A DNA stretch of 8,616 nt from assembly GCA_938045435.1 (NCBI GenBank), contig CALIBA010000083.1, forward strand, positions 1 to 8,616, given 5' to 3'. Under the pieces are notes generated by a model, which was given only the letters and a program-made list of their open reading frames with translations, was not told where the DNA came from and did no database searches. Origin of the DNA: an uncultured Selenomonas sp. GTDB lineage: Bacteria; Bacillota; Negativicutes; Selenomonadales; Selenomonadaceae. Shown here in pieces: positions 1 to 6,797 of the stretch. Made by a program: the position numbers and the translations under genes. Position 1 is the first letter of the stretch. Every line of letters starts with the position of its first letter.

Positions 1-185
1 TCCATGGTTCAAGCGTGCACTGTGGGAAGATTCCGCGCCGCTCCGGCAGTTCCATCATGCTGCGTCAGGAGGCAGAGCAGCTTCGTGTGCGCCTGAAGGA
101 AGCTGTTGAGCGTGAGGAATATGAGAAGGCTGCCGAATACCGCGATCGGATCCGAGGGCTTGAACGCCAGTTGGAGGAGGGGTGA
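1..185 (+). CDS. mcsA: McsA C-terminal part (activator of McsB / ClpC adaptor), truncated by window start
   Basis: This is the last 60 codons of a reading frame that enters from the left edge and stops at TGA 183-185. The translation begins HGSSVHCGKIPRR, resembling the conserved segment between the McsA zinc fingers and its C-terminus. It ends in a Glu/Arg-rich helical UVR motif (EEYEKAAEYRDRIRGLERQL, about the last 25 residues). In the family, McsA is a zinc-binding partner that activates the arginine kinase McsB and connects it to ClpC. The zinc-finger cysteines lie outside the window, so their integrity cannot be judged. The stop is one base before the mcsB ATG, so the two genes are almost certainly co-transcribed and translationally coupled. 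The call rests on the UVR motif plus the following mcsB and clpC genes. Confidence 0.88.
   Translation, partial: HGSSVHCGKIPRRSGSSIMLRQEAEQLRVRLKEAVEREEYEKAAEYRDRIRGLERQLEEG
173..182 (+). promoter_or_regulatory. Ribosome binding site that fixes the mcsB start
   Basis: GGAGGAGGGG lies 4 bases before the ATG at 187 and inside the last codons of mcsA. It supports ATG 187 over an upstream in-frame TTG at 106, which would add 27 residues unlike McsB. Confidence 0.75.
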
Positions 186-186
186 G

Positions 187-1278
187 ATGACGCTCAACGA
201 ACTTCTTCAAAGCGGGCGTCTCTCGTGGTTTGGTGTTGCTGCACAGGACAGCGATGTCGTGCTTGCCAGCCGTGTACGTCTTGCACGCAATCTCGTGCAG
301 CTCCCCTTTCCCAATCGTGCGGATCTTGGGCAGCTCGCAGAGATTCAAAATAAGGTGGATGATGCGCTTGCTGCGCTCGGAGATAAACTTCCGCAGGCCT
401 TCGAGCGCCTTCAGCTCGATCAGCTGACCACGCTACAGCGCGAGGTGCTGATCGAAAAACGCCTTATCAGTGAAAAATTTGCTGAGGGACTGCCATATCG
501 TACTGCGTATATCAGTGCAGATACACGAATGAGCCTCCTCATCAACGAGGACGATCATCTGCGCATTCAAGTGATGACACCAGGGCTTTCGCTTACGCAG
601 GCATTTGAAATGGCTTCGCAGGTGGATGATTCCATCGAAGCATATCTTGATCTTGCCTTTGATGAAACGATGGGGTATTTGACGGCGTATCCGACCAATT
701 TGGGAACGGGTCTGCGTGCGTCTGTCATTTTGCATTTGCCTGGACTAGTATATACGCGCAATATTGACAACATCGTCAACACATCTCCACAGCTTGGACT
801 TGCTGTGCATCCACTTGAGGGAGATGAGCAGGGCGGTGGGGCGCATCTTTATAAGATGTCGAATCAGTTGACACTAGGCTACTCTGAGTTGGAGATCATT
901 GAAAATCTGCGTGCGGCCGTCGGGGAGATCGCAGTACATGAACGGCGCGCAAGACAGGCGCTTTCTTATTTTGGAAAGGACAGCGTAGAGGATGGGGTAT
1001 GGCGTGCTTATGGGATTCTTTCTTATGCGCGTTCACTGACAGAGAAGGAGGTCTTTGATCTCGCTTCGCGCGTGCGTTTTGGCATCGACCGCGGGATTAT
1101 CAAGGGGGTCAGCCCGGACTGCTATGCAGAGATTTTGGTCGCAATGCGTGACAGCTATCTTAAAAATCTTGCGGAGAATGAAAATCTGTCTAAAAGTGAA
1201 ATCAGCAATATGCGTGCAGCACGCATACGTGACATATTGAGGGCGTCCCGTGCGGGGGAACAGGAGGGAACATCTTGA
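187..1278 (+). CDS. mcsB: McsB-family protein (protein arginine kinase family) with degenerate active site, probable pseudokinase
   Basis: The product is 363 residues, the usual McsB length, and starts MTLNELLQSGRLSWF. The phosphagen-kinase backbone is clear: ASRVRLARNL at about 27-36, the NEDDHLRIQ block at 120-128, the PTNLGTGLRASV block at 169-180, and SNQLTLG after it. Active McsB phosphorylates arginines on proteins to mark them for ClpCP. Here key residues differ from the family pattern as I recall it. NEEDH is NEDDH (Asp122). The reactive Cys of the CPTN motif is Tyr168. The RGxYGEG loop reads HPLEGDE at 208-214, so Arg becomes His and Glu becomes Asp. The C-terminal phosphoarginine pocket RDxxRA aligns with ISNMRA at 339-344. 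Several nucleotide-binding arginines (29, 31, 126, 177) remain. The fold and operon position make the family certain. Loss or strong reduction of kinase activity is inference. A role as a non-catalytic ClpC adaptor is possible. Confidence 0.93.
   Translation: MTLNELLQSGRLSWFGVAAQDSDVVLASRVRLARNLVQLPFPNRADLGQLAEIQNKVDDALAALGDKLPQAFERLQLDQLTTLQREVLIEKRLISEKFAEGLPYRTAYISADTRMSLLINEDDHLRIQVMTPGLSLTQAFEMASQVDDSIEAYLDLAFDETMGYLTAYPTNLGTGLRASVILHLPGLVYTRNIDNIVNTSPQLGLAVHPLEGDEQGGGAHLYKMSNQLTLGYSELEIIENLRAAVGEIAVHERRARQALSYFGKDSVEDGVWRAYGILSYARSLTEKEVFDLASRVRFGIDRGIIKGVSPDCYAEILVAMRDSYLKNLAENENLSKSEISNMRAARIRDILRASRAGEQEGTS
1262..1278 (+). promoter_or_regulatory. Shine-Dalgarno and overlapping stop/TTG start coupling mcsB to clpC
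   Basis: AGGAGGG at 1262-1268 sits 6 bases before TTG 1275-1277. The mcsB stop TGA is 1276-1278, so start and stop share the four bases TTGA. No better in-frame start is near, and the ClpC family N-terminus begins here. The layout predicts translational coupling from a weak initiation codon. Confidence 0.7.
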
Positions 1279-3773
1279 ACTATCGTCAGTTTTTTACACA
1301 AAAGGCCATCAAGGCCGTGGAGTTTGCACAGTATATTGCACAGCGCCGCGGCAAGGGATATATTGGTACGGGACAGCTTTTGCTTGGGCTCTTGCATGTG
1401 CGTGATACTATCGCATCTGAGGTGCTTAGCAAATTCAGCGTGGACTATGACAGTGTGGAGCGTGTGATTCGGAGCGCCGATGGATTTCAAGATGTCCTCC
1501 GTCATGAGGAGCCGTACTATACGCGGCGTGCACAGCGCGTCATGCAGGGAGCTATTGATGCCGCGCGGGAGGAACGTTCCTTTGTCACGACAGAGCATAT
1601 TCTGCTCAGTCTCCTCACTGAGGCAGAGGGAACAGCCGTGCACACCATGGAGGAGCTGGACGTTGACATTGAAGATTTGCAGAGAGCAGTATTTGCCCGC
1701 ATGGAGGCAGCAGAAGAAGAACAAAAGGGGAAATCTGCACGCAAACCAAGCAAGAAAGAGAAGAAAGGACTTCCTCCTGCACTCAAAAAGTTTGGACGCG
1801 ATTTGATAGGTCTTGCCCGTGACGGGGGCATTGATCCTGTGATTGGGCGTGAGGGAGAGATTGACCGCGTGATCCAAATTCTCGCGCGCCGTACGAAGAA
1901 TAATCCCATCCTGCTTGGAGAGGCAGGCGTCGGCAAGACTGCTGTTGCAGAAGGACTTGCACAGCGTATTGCAGATGGAGAGGTTCCTTACTTGCTTGAG
2001 GATAAGCTGGTCGTCTCTTTGTCGATGACAGCGCTTGTTGCCGGTACAAAGTATCGCGGTGAGTTTGAGGAACGGCTGAAAGCTGTTGTAGATGAAGTGA
2101 TTAAGGCGAAGAATATCATCCTCTTTATTGATGAGATACACACGCTGATCCGCGCCGGCGGTGCCGAAGGCTCACTCGATGCGGCGAATATTCTAAAACC
2201 TGCTCTGGCACGTGGGGAGATGCAGGTCATCGGTGCAACGACGCTGAACGAGTATAAAAAGCATTTCGCAAAAGATGGTGCGCTGGCACGCCGGTTCCAA
2301 GTCGTTATGGTTGAAGAACCGAGTGAGGAGAATGCAGAGAAGATCCTCTTTGGACTGCGCGATAAGTACGAAGACTTCCACCATGCCAGCATCGAGGATG
2401 CGGCCATTGTCGCAGCAGTACGGCTTTCCAAGCGGTATATCATGGACCGTTATTTGCCAGATAAGGCAATTGATCTAATGGATGAGGCGGCCTCCCGCGC
2501 CCGCATGAAACAGATTGGTACGAGTGATCATCTCTCGAGCCTGCGCGGCGAAATTGCGGCACTCGTCAAAGAGAAGGATACTGCCATCAGCGGACAGAAC
2601 TATGAAGAAGCCGCACGTCTGCGCGACCGTGAACAGGAGTTGCGTGCACAACTGCACGCTTCGCGCAGAGGAGAAGAGCGGAATCCCACAGTTCTCGTGA
2701 CAGAGGATGACATTGCGGGCGTTGTCGCCCAGTGGACTGGAATTCCCGTACAGCGGATTGCAGCAAAAGAATCCGAGCGCTTGTTGGCACTCGAGACGTA
2801 CATTGCACGCCGTGTCATTGGACAGGACGAGGCTGTTCGTGCAGTTGCAAAAGCCGTTCGCCGTGCGCGTGCGGGCGTCAAGGATCCGCGCCGTCCCATT
2901 GGCTCTTTCCTCTTTCTCGGCTCTACGGGGGTTGGTAAGACAGAGCTTGCCCGCGCATTGGCAGAGAGCGTCTTTGGGACAGAGGAGGCCATCATTCGCT
3001 TTGACATGTCTGAGTATATGGAAAAACATACAACGGCGCGCCTCGTTGGAGCGCCTCCAGGGTATGTCGGCTACGAAGAGGGCGGGCAGCTCACCGATGC
3101 CATCCGTAAAAAGCCTTTTTCCATTATTTTGTTCGATGAGGTGGAAAAGGCACATCCTGATGTATTCCATATGCTGCTGCAAGTACTCGAAGACGGCAGG
3201 CTCACGGATGGTCAGGGAACGGTCACGGATTTCCGCAATACCATCATCATCATGACATCGAATGCAGGCGCCAATCATCTGCGTTCGACAAAGGGGCTCA
3301 TTGGTTTTGCAGTGGGACAGAGTGCAGCAGAAACGGAATCTGAGCGCGCTAAAAAACGCGTGATGGAAGAGGTCAAGAAACTCTTTAAGCCGGAGTTCCT
3401 CAATCGTGTGGATGATATGATTGTCTTTAATGCGCTGGGTGAGCCGGAGCTGACGAAGATTGTGGACATCCTTTTGCGCGATGTAAAAGAGCGTCTGGCT
3501 GAACAGAAGATCGGGCTCGCAATCAGCCCCTCGGCAAAACGGGTGCTCATCGCCAAGGGAACCGATGCAAAATTTGGTGCACGACCGCTGCGCCGAGCCA
3601 TTCAAAAGAACATCGAGGATGCCCTTGCGGAACGCCTTCTTGCGCGTGAGTTTATAGCAGGAGATACCATCTCTGTGCGCAAATCCGGAGACGGTCTGGA
3701 CTTTGTGAAGAAAGATCGACGTCCAACGAAGCGCACTAAAAATGGAGCGGCGGCGGTACTCCATGAGGCCTAA
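1275..3773 (+). CDS. clpC: ClpC, Hsp100 AAA+ unfoldase of the ClpCP protease
   Basis: The 832-residue product matches the ClpC layout. A double Clp-N repeat domain (about 1-145) is followed by AAA-1 with Walker A GEAGVGKT at 215-222 and Walker B FIDEIH around 286-289. A middle domain carries a UVR motif near 438-458 (NYEEAARLRDREQELR). AAA-2 follows, with Walker A GSTGVGKT at 549-556 and Walker B DE at 621-622. The IGF tripeptide at 676-678 is the ClpP-docking loop. A C-terminal D2 small domain and a basic tail end the protein. It should unfold substrates and feed them to ClpP in the cytoplasm. Both ATPase sites look intact. One oddity concerns the two phosphoarginine pockets in the N-domain, which in Bacillus ClpC use Glu in GTEH motifs. 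The first reads GTGQ here (Gly33), while the second keeps TTEH (Glu107). Translation starts at TTG and overlaps mcsB. Confidence 0.97.
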   Translation: MNYRQFFTQKAIKAVEFAQYIAQRRGKGYIGTGQLLLGLLHVRDTIASEVLSKFSVDYDSVERVIRSADGFQDVLRHEEPYYTRRAQRVMQGAIDAAREERSFVTTEHILLSLLTEAEGTAVHTMEELDVDIEDLQRAVFARMEAAEEEQKGKSARKPSKKEKKGLPPALKKFGRDLIGLARDGGIDPVIGREGEIDRVIQILARRTKNNPILLGEAGVGKTAVAEGLAQRIADGEVPYLLEDKLVVSLSMTALVAGTKYRGEFEERLKAVVDEVIKAKNIILFIDEIHTLIRAGGAEGSLDAANILKPALARGEMQVIGATTLNEYKKHFAKDGALARRFQVVMVEEPSEENAEKILFGLRDKYEDFHHASIEDAAIVAAVRLSKRYIMDRYLPDKAIDLMDEAASRARMKQIGTSDHLSSLRGEIAALVKEKDTAISGQNYEEAARLRDREQELRAQLHASRRGEERNPTVLVTEDDIAGVVAQWTGIPVQRIAAKESERLLALETYIARRVIGQDEAVRAVAKAVRRARAGVKDPRRPIGSFLFLGSTGVGKTELARALAESVFGTEEAIIRFDMSEYMEKHTTARLVGAPPGYVGYEEGGQLTDAIRKKPFSIILFDEVEKAHPDVFHMLLQVLEDGRLTDGQGTVTDFRNTIIIMTSNAGANHLRSTKGLIGFAVGQSAAETESERAKKRVMEEVKKLFKPEFLNRVDDMIVFNALGEPELTKIVDILLRDVKERLAEQKIGLAISPSAKRVLIAKGTDAKFGARPLRRAIQKNIEDALAERLLAREFIAGDTISVRKSGDGLDFVKKDRRPTKRTKNGAAAVLHEA

Positions 3774-3780
3774 AGGGACA

Positions 3781-3909
3781 ATGCGCGGGAATGTTCTTGC
3801 GCCGCGGACGCTGCGCGGCAGTACATGGAATTTTTTCCTCAATCTGGGGTGGTCATTGTACTGGCTCATACGGTCGGCACGGCGCACATGGCAGCGCAGA
3901 GAGATGTAG
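3781..3909 (+). CDS. Possible small basic Trp-rich protein (42 residues), unrecognised
   Basis: A short frame from ATG 3781 to TAG 3907-3909 begins 7 bases after the clpC stop. An AAGGGA Shine-Dalgarno-like run (3773-3778) lies very close to its start. The peptide has four Trp (16, 24, 28, 37), a hydrophobic core of about 15 residues (WNFFLNLGWSLYWLI, 16-30), and a basic C-terminal tail with five Arg. Its net charge is about +7. That pattern would suit a small membrane-associated or amphipathic protein. A strong hairpin begins 8 bases after its stop, which makes it look like the last gene of the mcsA-mcsB-clpC operon. I recognise no family. The short SD spacing and small size mean that it may simply be spacer. 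Confidence 0.35.
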   Translation: MRGNVLAPRTLRGSTWNFFLNLGWSLYWLIRSARRTWQRREM

Positions 3910-3916
3910 GATAAGG

Positions 3917-3941
3917 AAGGGGACTGTAATACAGTCCCCTT
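3917..3941 (+). terminator. Strong hairpin between clpC and radA (likely terminator or attenuator)
   Basis: The arms 3917-3927 and 3931-3941 pair perfectly over 11 bp (core GGGGACTGT / ACAGTCCCC) around a 3-base loop. The following bases TGGTTTG are only moderately T-rich. The radA ribosome binding site begins 11 bases further on, at 3953. The hairpin could end the clpC transcript or partly attenuate read-through into radA. Confidence 0.65.
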
Positions 3942-3961
3942 TGGTTTGTAATGGGAGTATT

Positions 3962-5341
3962 ATGGCGAAGAAGAAAAAGATCGTCTATGTCTGTCAATCC
4001 TGCGGATATGGCACGCCGAAGTGGATCGGGAAATGTCCCGGCTGTGGTGCATGGAATACCATGGTGGAGGAGATTGCAGCGCCGCCCACAGAGGAACGCA
4101 GAGGGATGACCGGCGGCATGGAAGCAGAACCGCCGCGGCCCATCGCTGCGATTGCAACAGAGGATTTGCCGCGGTTTTCAACAGGATCTGAAGAACTGGA
4201 CCGCGTTCTAGGCGGCGGCGTCATCCCAGGGTCGATGGTACTCATCGTTGGGGATCCGGGGGTTGGGAAATCGAGCCTTACCCTACGTGTTTCAGCAGAT
4301 ATTGCCCGTGATGAAAGGCGCGTACTCTATGTGACAGGGGAGGAGAGTGCGCGTCAGATTCGCATGCGTGCAGATCGTCTCGGCGCGATTGCAGATGAGC
4401 TTCTCGTTGTCAGCGAAAATAATCTCGATGCAATCTGTGTACATGTCGAGAATGAGCAGCCAGTGCTCCTCATCATCGACTCGATTCAGACCATGTTCCG
4501 CCCCGATATTGAGAGCGCTCCCGGCAGTGTATCGCAGGTGCGTGAATGTGCCATAGAACTCATGCGCGCAGCAAAATCCAAAGGCATCGCCGTATTTGTC
4601 ATTGGGCATGTCACAAAGGAGGGCAGCCTTGCAGGACCGCGTGTCTTAGAGCATATCGTCGATACGGTACTTTATTTTGAAGGAGAGCGCAATGCGGAGT
4701 ACCGTGTGCTGCGTGCAGTTAAAAATCGCTTTGGCAGCACCAATGAACTGGGGCTCTTTGAGATGTGTGATGTTGGTCTTGTCGATGTGCCGGATGCATC
4801 CAAACTGTTTCTCTCTGACCACGCGCCCGAAAGTGGCTCCATCATCGTACCGACGGTAGAGGGGACGCGTCCGCTGCTTGTTGAGGTGCAGGCACTCGTA
4901 GCGCCAACCCCCTATCAGCCACCGCGAAGGACGGCGGACTCCGTGGATATAAAGCGCATACAGCTCTTGCTTGCCGTTCTCGAAAAAAGAGTGAAACTGC
5001 CTCTTGGCGCTGCAGACGTCTATGTGAAAGTGGCCGGCGGCATACGTCTGGATGAACCAGCTGCCGATCTTGCACTTTCCGTTGCGATGGCATCGAGTTT
5101 TGCAAACCGTCTGCCGCGGCGTCATATGGTTGTGTGCGGCGAGGTGGGGTTATCGGGTGAGGTGCGGGCGGTTTCTCAGGCAGAGCTGCGCGTCGCCGAG
5201 GCACGGCGGCTCGGATTTCAGGCAGCGCTTCTGCCAATGAAAAACCATCAGCAGCTCAAGGGGAAATTTACGGATATGGAACTTCTTGGCGTGGAGACCA
5301 TTGGCGATGCACTTCGCTGTGCAATGCCAAAAAATATTTAA
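3962..5341 (+). CDS. radA: RadA (Sms), DNA repair / branch-migration helicase
   Basis: The 459-residue product is full length for RadA. It has a C4 zinc finger (Cys11, 14, 25, 28), a RecA-like ATPase core with Walker A GDPGVGKSS at 97-105, Walker B LLIIDS ending at Asp173, and the RadA signature KNRFG at 254-258. A C-terminal Lon-like domain (about 275-459) contains LLVEVQALV and DLALSVAMASSF. RadA helps process recombination intermediates by promoting branch migration from the RecA filament. ATG 3962 is chosen because MAKKKKIVYVCQSCG is the typical family start and GGGAG lies at 3953-3957. The frame is open back to 3791, but that part spans the hairpin and does not resemble RadA. In many Firmicutes disA follows radA. 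Here a flagellar unit follows instead. Confidence 0.97.
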   Translation: MAKKKKIVYVCQSCGYGTPKWIGKCPGCGAWNTMVEEIAAPPTEERRGMTGGMEAEPPRPIAAIATEDLPRFSTGSEELDRVLGGGVIPGSMVLIVGDPGVGKSSLTLRVSADIARDERRVLYVTGEESARQIRMRADRLGAIADELLVVSENNLDAICVHVENEQPVLLIIDSIQTMFRPDIESAPGSVSQVRECAIELMRAAKSKGIAVFVIGHVTKEGSLAGPRVLEHIVDTVLYFEGERNAEYRVLRAVKNRFGSTNELGLFEMCDVGLVDVPDASKLFLSDHAPESGSIIVPTVEGTRPLLVEVQALVAPTPYQPPRRTADSVDIKRIQLLLAVLEKRVKLPLGAADVYVKVAGGIRLDEPAADLALSVAMASSFANRLPRRHMVVCGEVGLSGEVRAVSQAELRVAEARRLGFQAALLPMKNHQQLKGKFTDMELLGVETIGDALRCAMPKNI

Positions 5342-5365
5342 GAAATGGTGCGTTCTTTTCGATAA
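5339..5365 (+). promoter_or_regulatory. Putative sigma-28 (FliA/SigD) promoter for fliK-flgD
   Basis: TAAG at 5339-5342 is followed by 15 bases and then TTCGATAA at 5358-5365. The known motility sigma factor pattern is TAAA-N15-GCCGATAA, so 3 of 4 and 6 of 8 positions match at exact spacing. The -35 overlaps the radA stop codon. Transcription would start about 20 bases before the fliK ATG, just ahead of its ribosome binding site. The match is by eye and short. Confidence 0.45.
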
Positions 5366-5389
5366 AGAAATAGAAGAGGTGATGTGTAG

Positions 5390-6775
5390 ATGAATGCAAC
5401 CAGTCTCATGGCTGTATCCACAGCGGATGGCTCCCGCGCAGGGACAGGCACGGCGCCTGTACGCGCAGCCTCTGTGGGAAGCCGTACGCAGACGGCCTCA
5501 GGGAAGAATTCGTTCGGCGATACATTTGGTGCACTACAAAAAGAAGTGCTGACAGATGTAGTCAATGCAGCGGGCAATAAGACATCGCAGGACACACAGG
5601 ATGTGACGGCGGAAACGCCAGGTGCAGCGGGGGAGCAGATGCCGCTGCAAAGTGGAAACGAAAACCAGGATGAAGGAACAGATCTCGCACAGGCGATTGC
5701 TGTGACCCCGCTGATTGTGGACATTGGTGCGGCAAATGCAGATGCAGATCTTGAAGCGCCATTGGCGGCGATTCTCGAGCGTTATGGACTGACGGCAGAG
5801 CAGCTTCAAGAAACTGATTTACAGCAGGTTCAGGCGCTCTTGCAGCAGATGTCACCAACGGAAACGGCACAGACGAAAAACTTTCTCCTCGCACTTGCCG
5901 GAGAGCCTTTGGTAGAGACTGCGGCCGCTGAGACTGCCGTTCAGGTTCCTCTTACCCAGCTTACAGAGGGACGGAAGGTATCTGAGCTCGTAGGGGAAAG
6001 TCTGATCGTTTCAGAAAATCCAGATGCGCCCAGTCCACTCGATGTTCTCGCACAGCGCACGATGCGCCATGAGATGATGGGACAGGGGGCAGGTGGGCAG
6101 CAGCAGGATGATGCTGCACAGACACAGCAGCTCTCCTTCCAGGCCGTGGAAGAGCTTGTTGGAGAGACTGTGCAGCAGGCGCCGCGCGCAGCAGAGTCTT
6201 CTGCATCCAGCGCACCGCAGCCCATCAGTGCTGCTCCCACGGGTTCGATGCCCATGCAGAATGTCGTTTCTGCAGAGCCGGTACAGGAGGCTCCGCCATC
6301 CCCCCAGGCCGACTATGAGATTCCGCGTCAAATCGTAGAGCAGGCACGACTTCTGCGTACGATGACGGATACGCAGATGGTCATTCGCCTCAAGCCGGAG
6401 CACCTTGGTGAACTCACGCTCCGCGTTGCTGTTGGTGCGGACGGTTCTGTGCAGGCCTCGTTCCACAGCGACAACGCCCATGTGCGCAACGTGATTGAGA
6501 ACTCGCTCATGCAGCTTCGTCAGGAGCTGAACAATCAGGGGCTCAAAGTCGACCGCGTTGGTGTTTATACCGGTCTTGCAGACGGTCAGATGCCGCAGGG
6601 ACAAGGGCAGGGCGCATGGCAGAATGCCGAGAGCGGCCGCGGCGAGACGCGTATTTATGCGCACGGCGATGCGGATGACTATGTGGAAAGTGCAGAGGAA
6701 GCTGTACCTCTTTCTGCCGCGAAGCAGACAGTGGATGCAGCAACGACCACGGATGGTGTGGACTACCGTGTGTAA
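5390..6775 (+). CDS. fliK: FliK-type flagellar hook-length control protein
   Basis: The 461-residue product has a long low-complexity N-terminal part rich in Ala, Gln, Thr and Glu, with a Gln run (GGQQQDDAAQTQQ) near 237-250. A compact C-terminal domain at about 325-395 matches the Flg_hook (FliK C-terminal) pattern, with VIRLKPEHLGELTLRV, SFHSDNAHVRNVIENS and LRQELNNQGLKVDRV. This architecture is typical of FliK, a secreted molecular ruler. FliK measures hook length and switches the flagellar export gate (FlhB) to filament substrates. The weakly conserved N-terminal half is normal for the family. AGAGG at 5375-5379 lies 10 bases before the ATG. flgD follows 22 bases after the stop in the same direction, which fits a hook-assembly unit. 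The symbol rests on the C-terminal domain and this neighbour. Confidence 0.88.
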   Translation: MNATSLMAVSTADGSRAGTGTAPVRAASVGSRTQTASGKNSFGDTFGALQKEVLTDVVNAAGNKTSQDTQDVTAETPGAAGEQMPLQSGNENQDEGTDLAQAIAVTPLIVDIGAANADADLEAPLAAILERYGLTAEQLQETDLQQVQALLQQMSPTETAQTKNFLLALAGEPLVETAAAETAVQVPLTQLTEGRKVSELVGESLIVSENPDAPSPLDVLAQRTMRHEMMGQGAGGQQQDDAAQTQQLSFQAVEELVGETVQQAPRAAESSASSAPQPISAAPTGSMPMQNVVSAEPVQEAPPSPQADYEIPRQIVEQARLLRTMTDTQMVIRLKPEHLGELTLRVAVGADGSVQASFHSDNAHVRNVIENSLMQLRQELNNQGLKVDRVGVYTGLADGQMPQGQGQGAWQNAESGRGETRIYAHGDADDYVESAEEAVPLSAAKQTVDAATTTDGVDYRV

Positions 6776-6797
6776 CGCGATATAAGGAGGAAATACC

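Noticed and set aside
106..186. Upstream TTG start that would lengthen McsB by 27 residues
   Set aside because: The extension overlaps the McsA UVR motif and does not look like McsB. ATG 187 has a strong ribosome binding site and the family N-terminus.
1228..1245. RDILRA at McsB residues 348-353 as the phosphoarginine pocket RDxxRA
   Set aside because: It matches the pattern but lies 9 residues downstream of the aligned position. The conserved RAAxIR context puts ISNMRA (339-344) at the true site, so the match is probably chance. If an alignment placed it in register, the pocket-loss claim would weaken.
1155..2141. Minus-strand open frame of 328 codons opposite mcsB/clpC
   Set aside because: It is antisense to two certain genes, has no family resemblance and an atypical composition. 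Shadow frame.
2475..3887. Large minus-strand open frame (470 codons) opposite clpC
   Set aside because: It lies wholly over the strongly conserved clpC frame, its product is Cys/Arg/His-rich with no domain I recognise, and it has no supporting gene context. It is a shadow produced by biased codon use.
3791..3961. N-terminal extension of RadA by 57 residues
   Set aside because: The extra residues span the hairpin and do not resemble RadA. ATG 3962 gives the standard start before the zinc finger.
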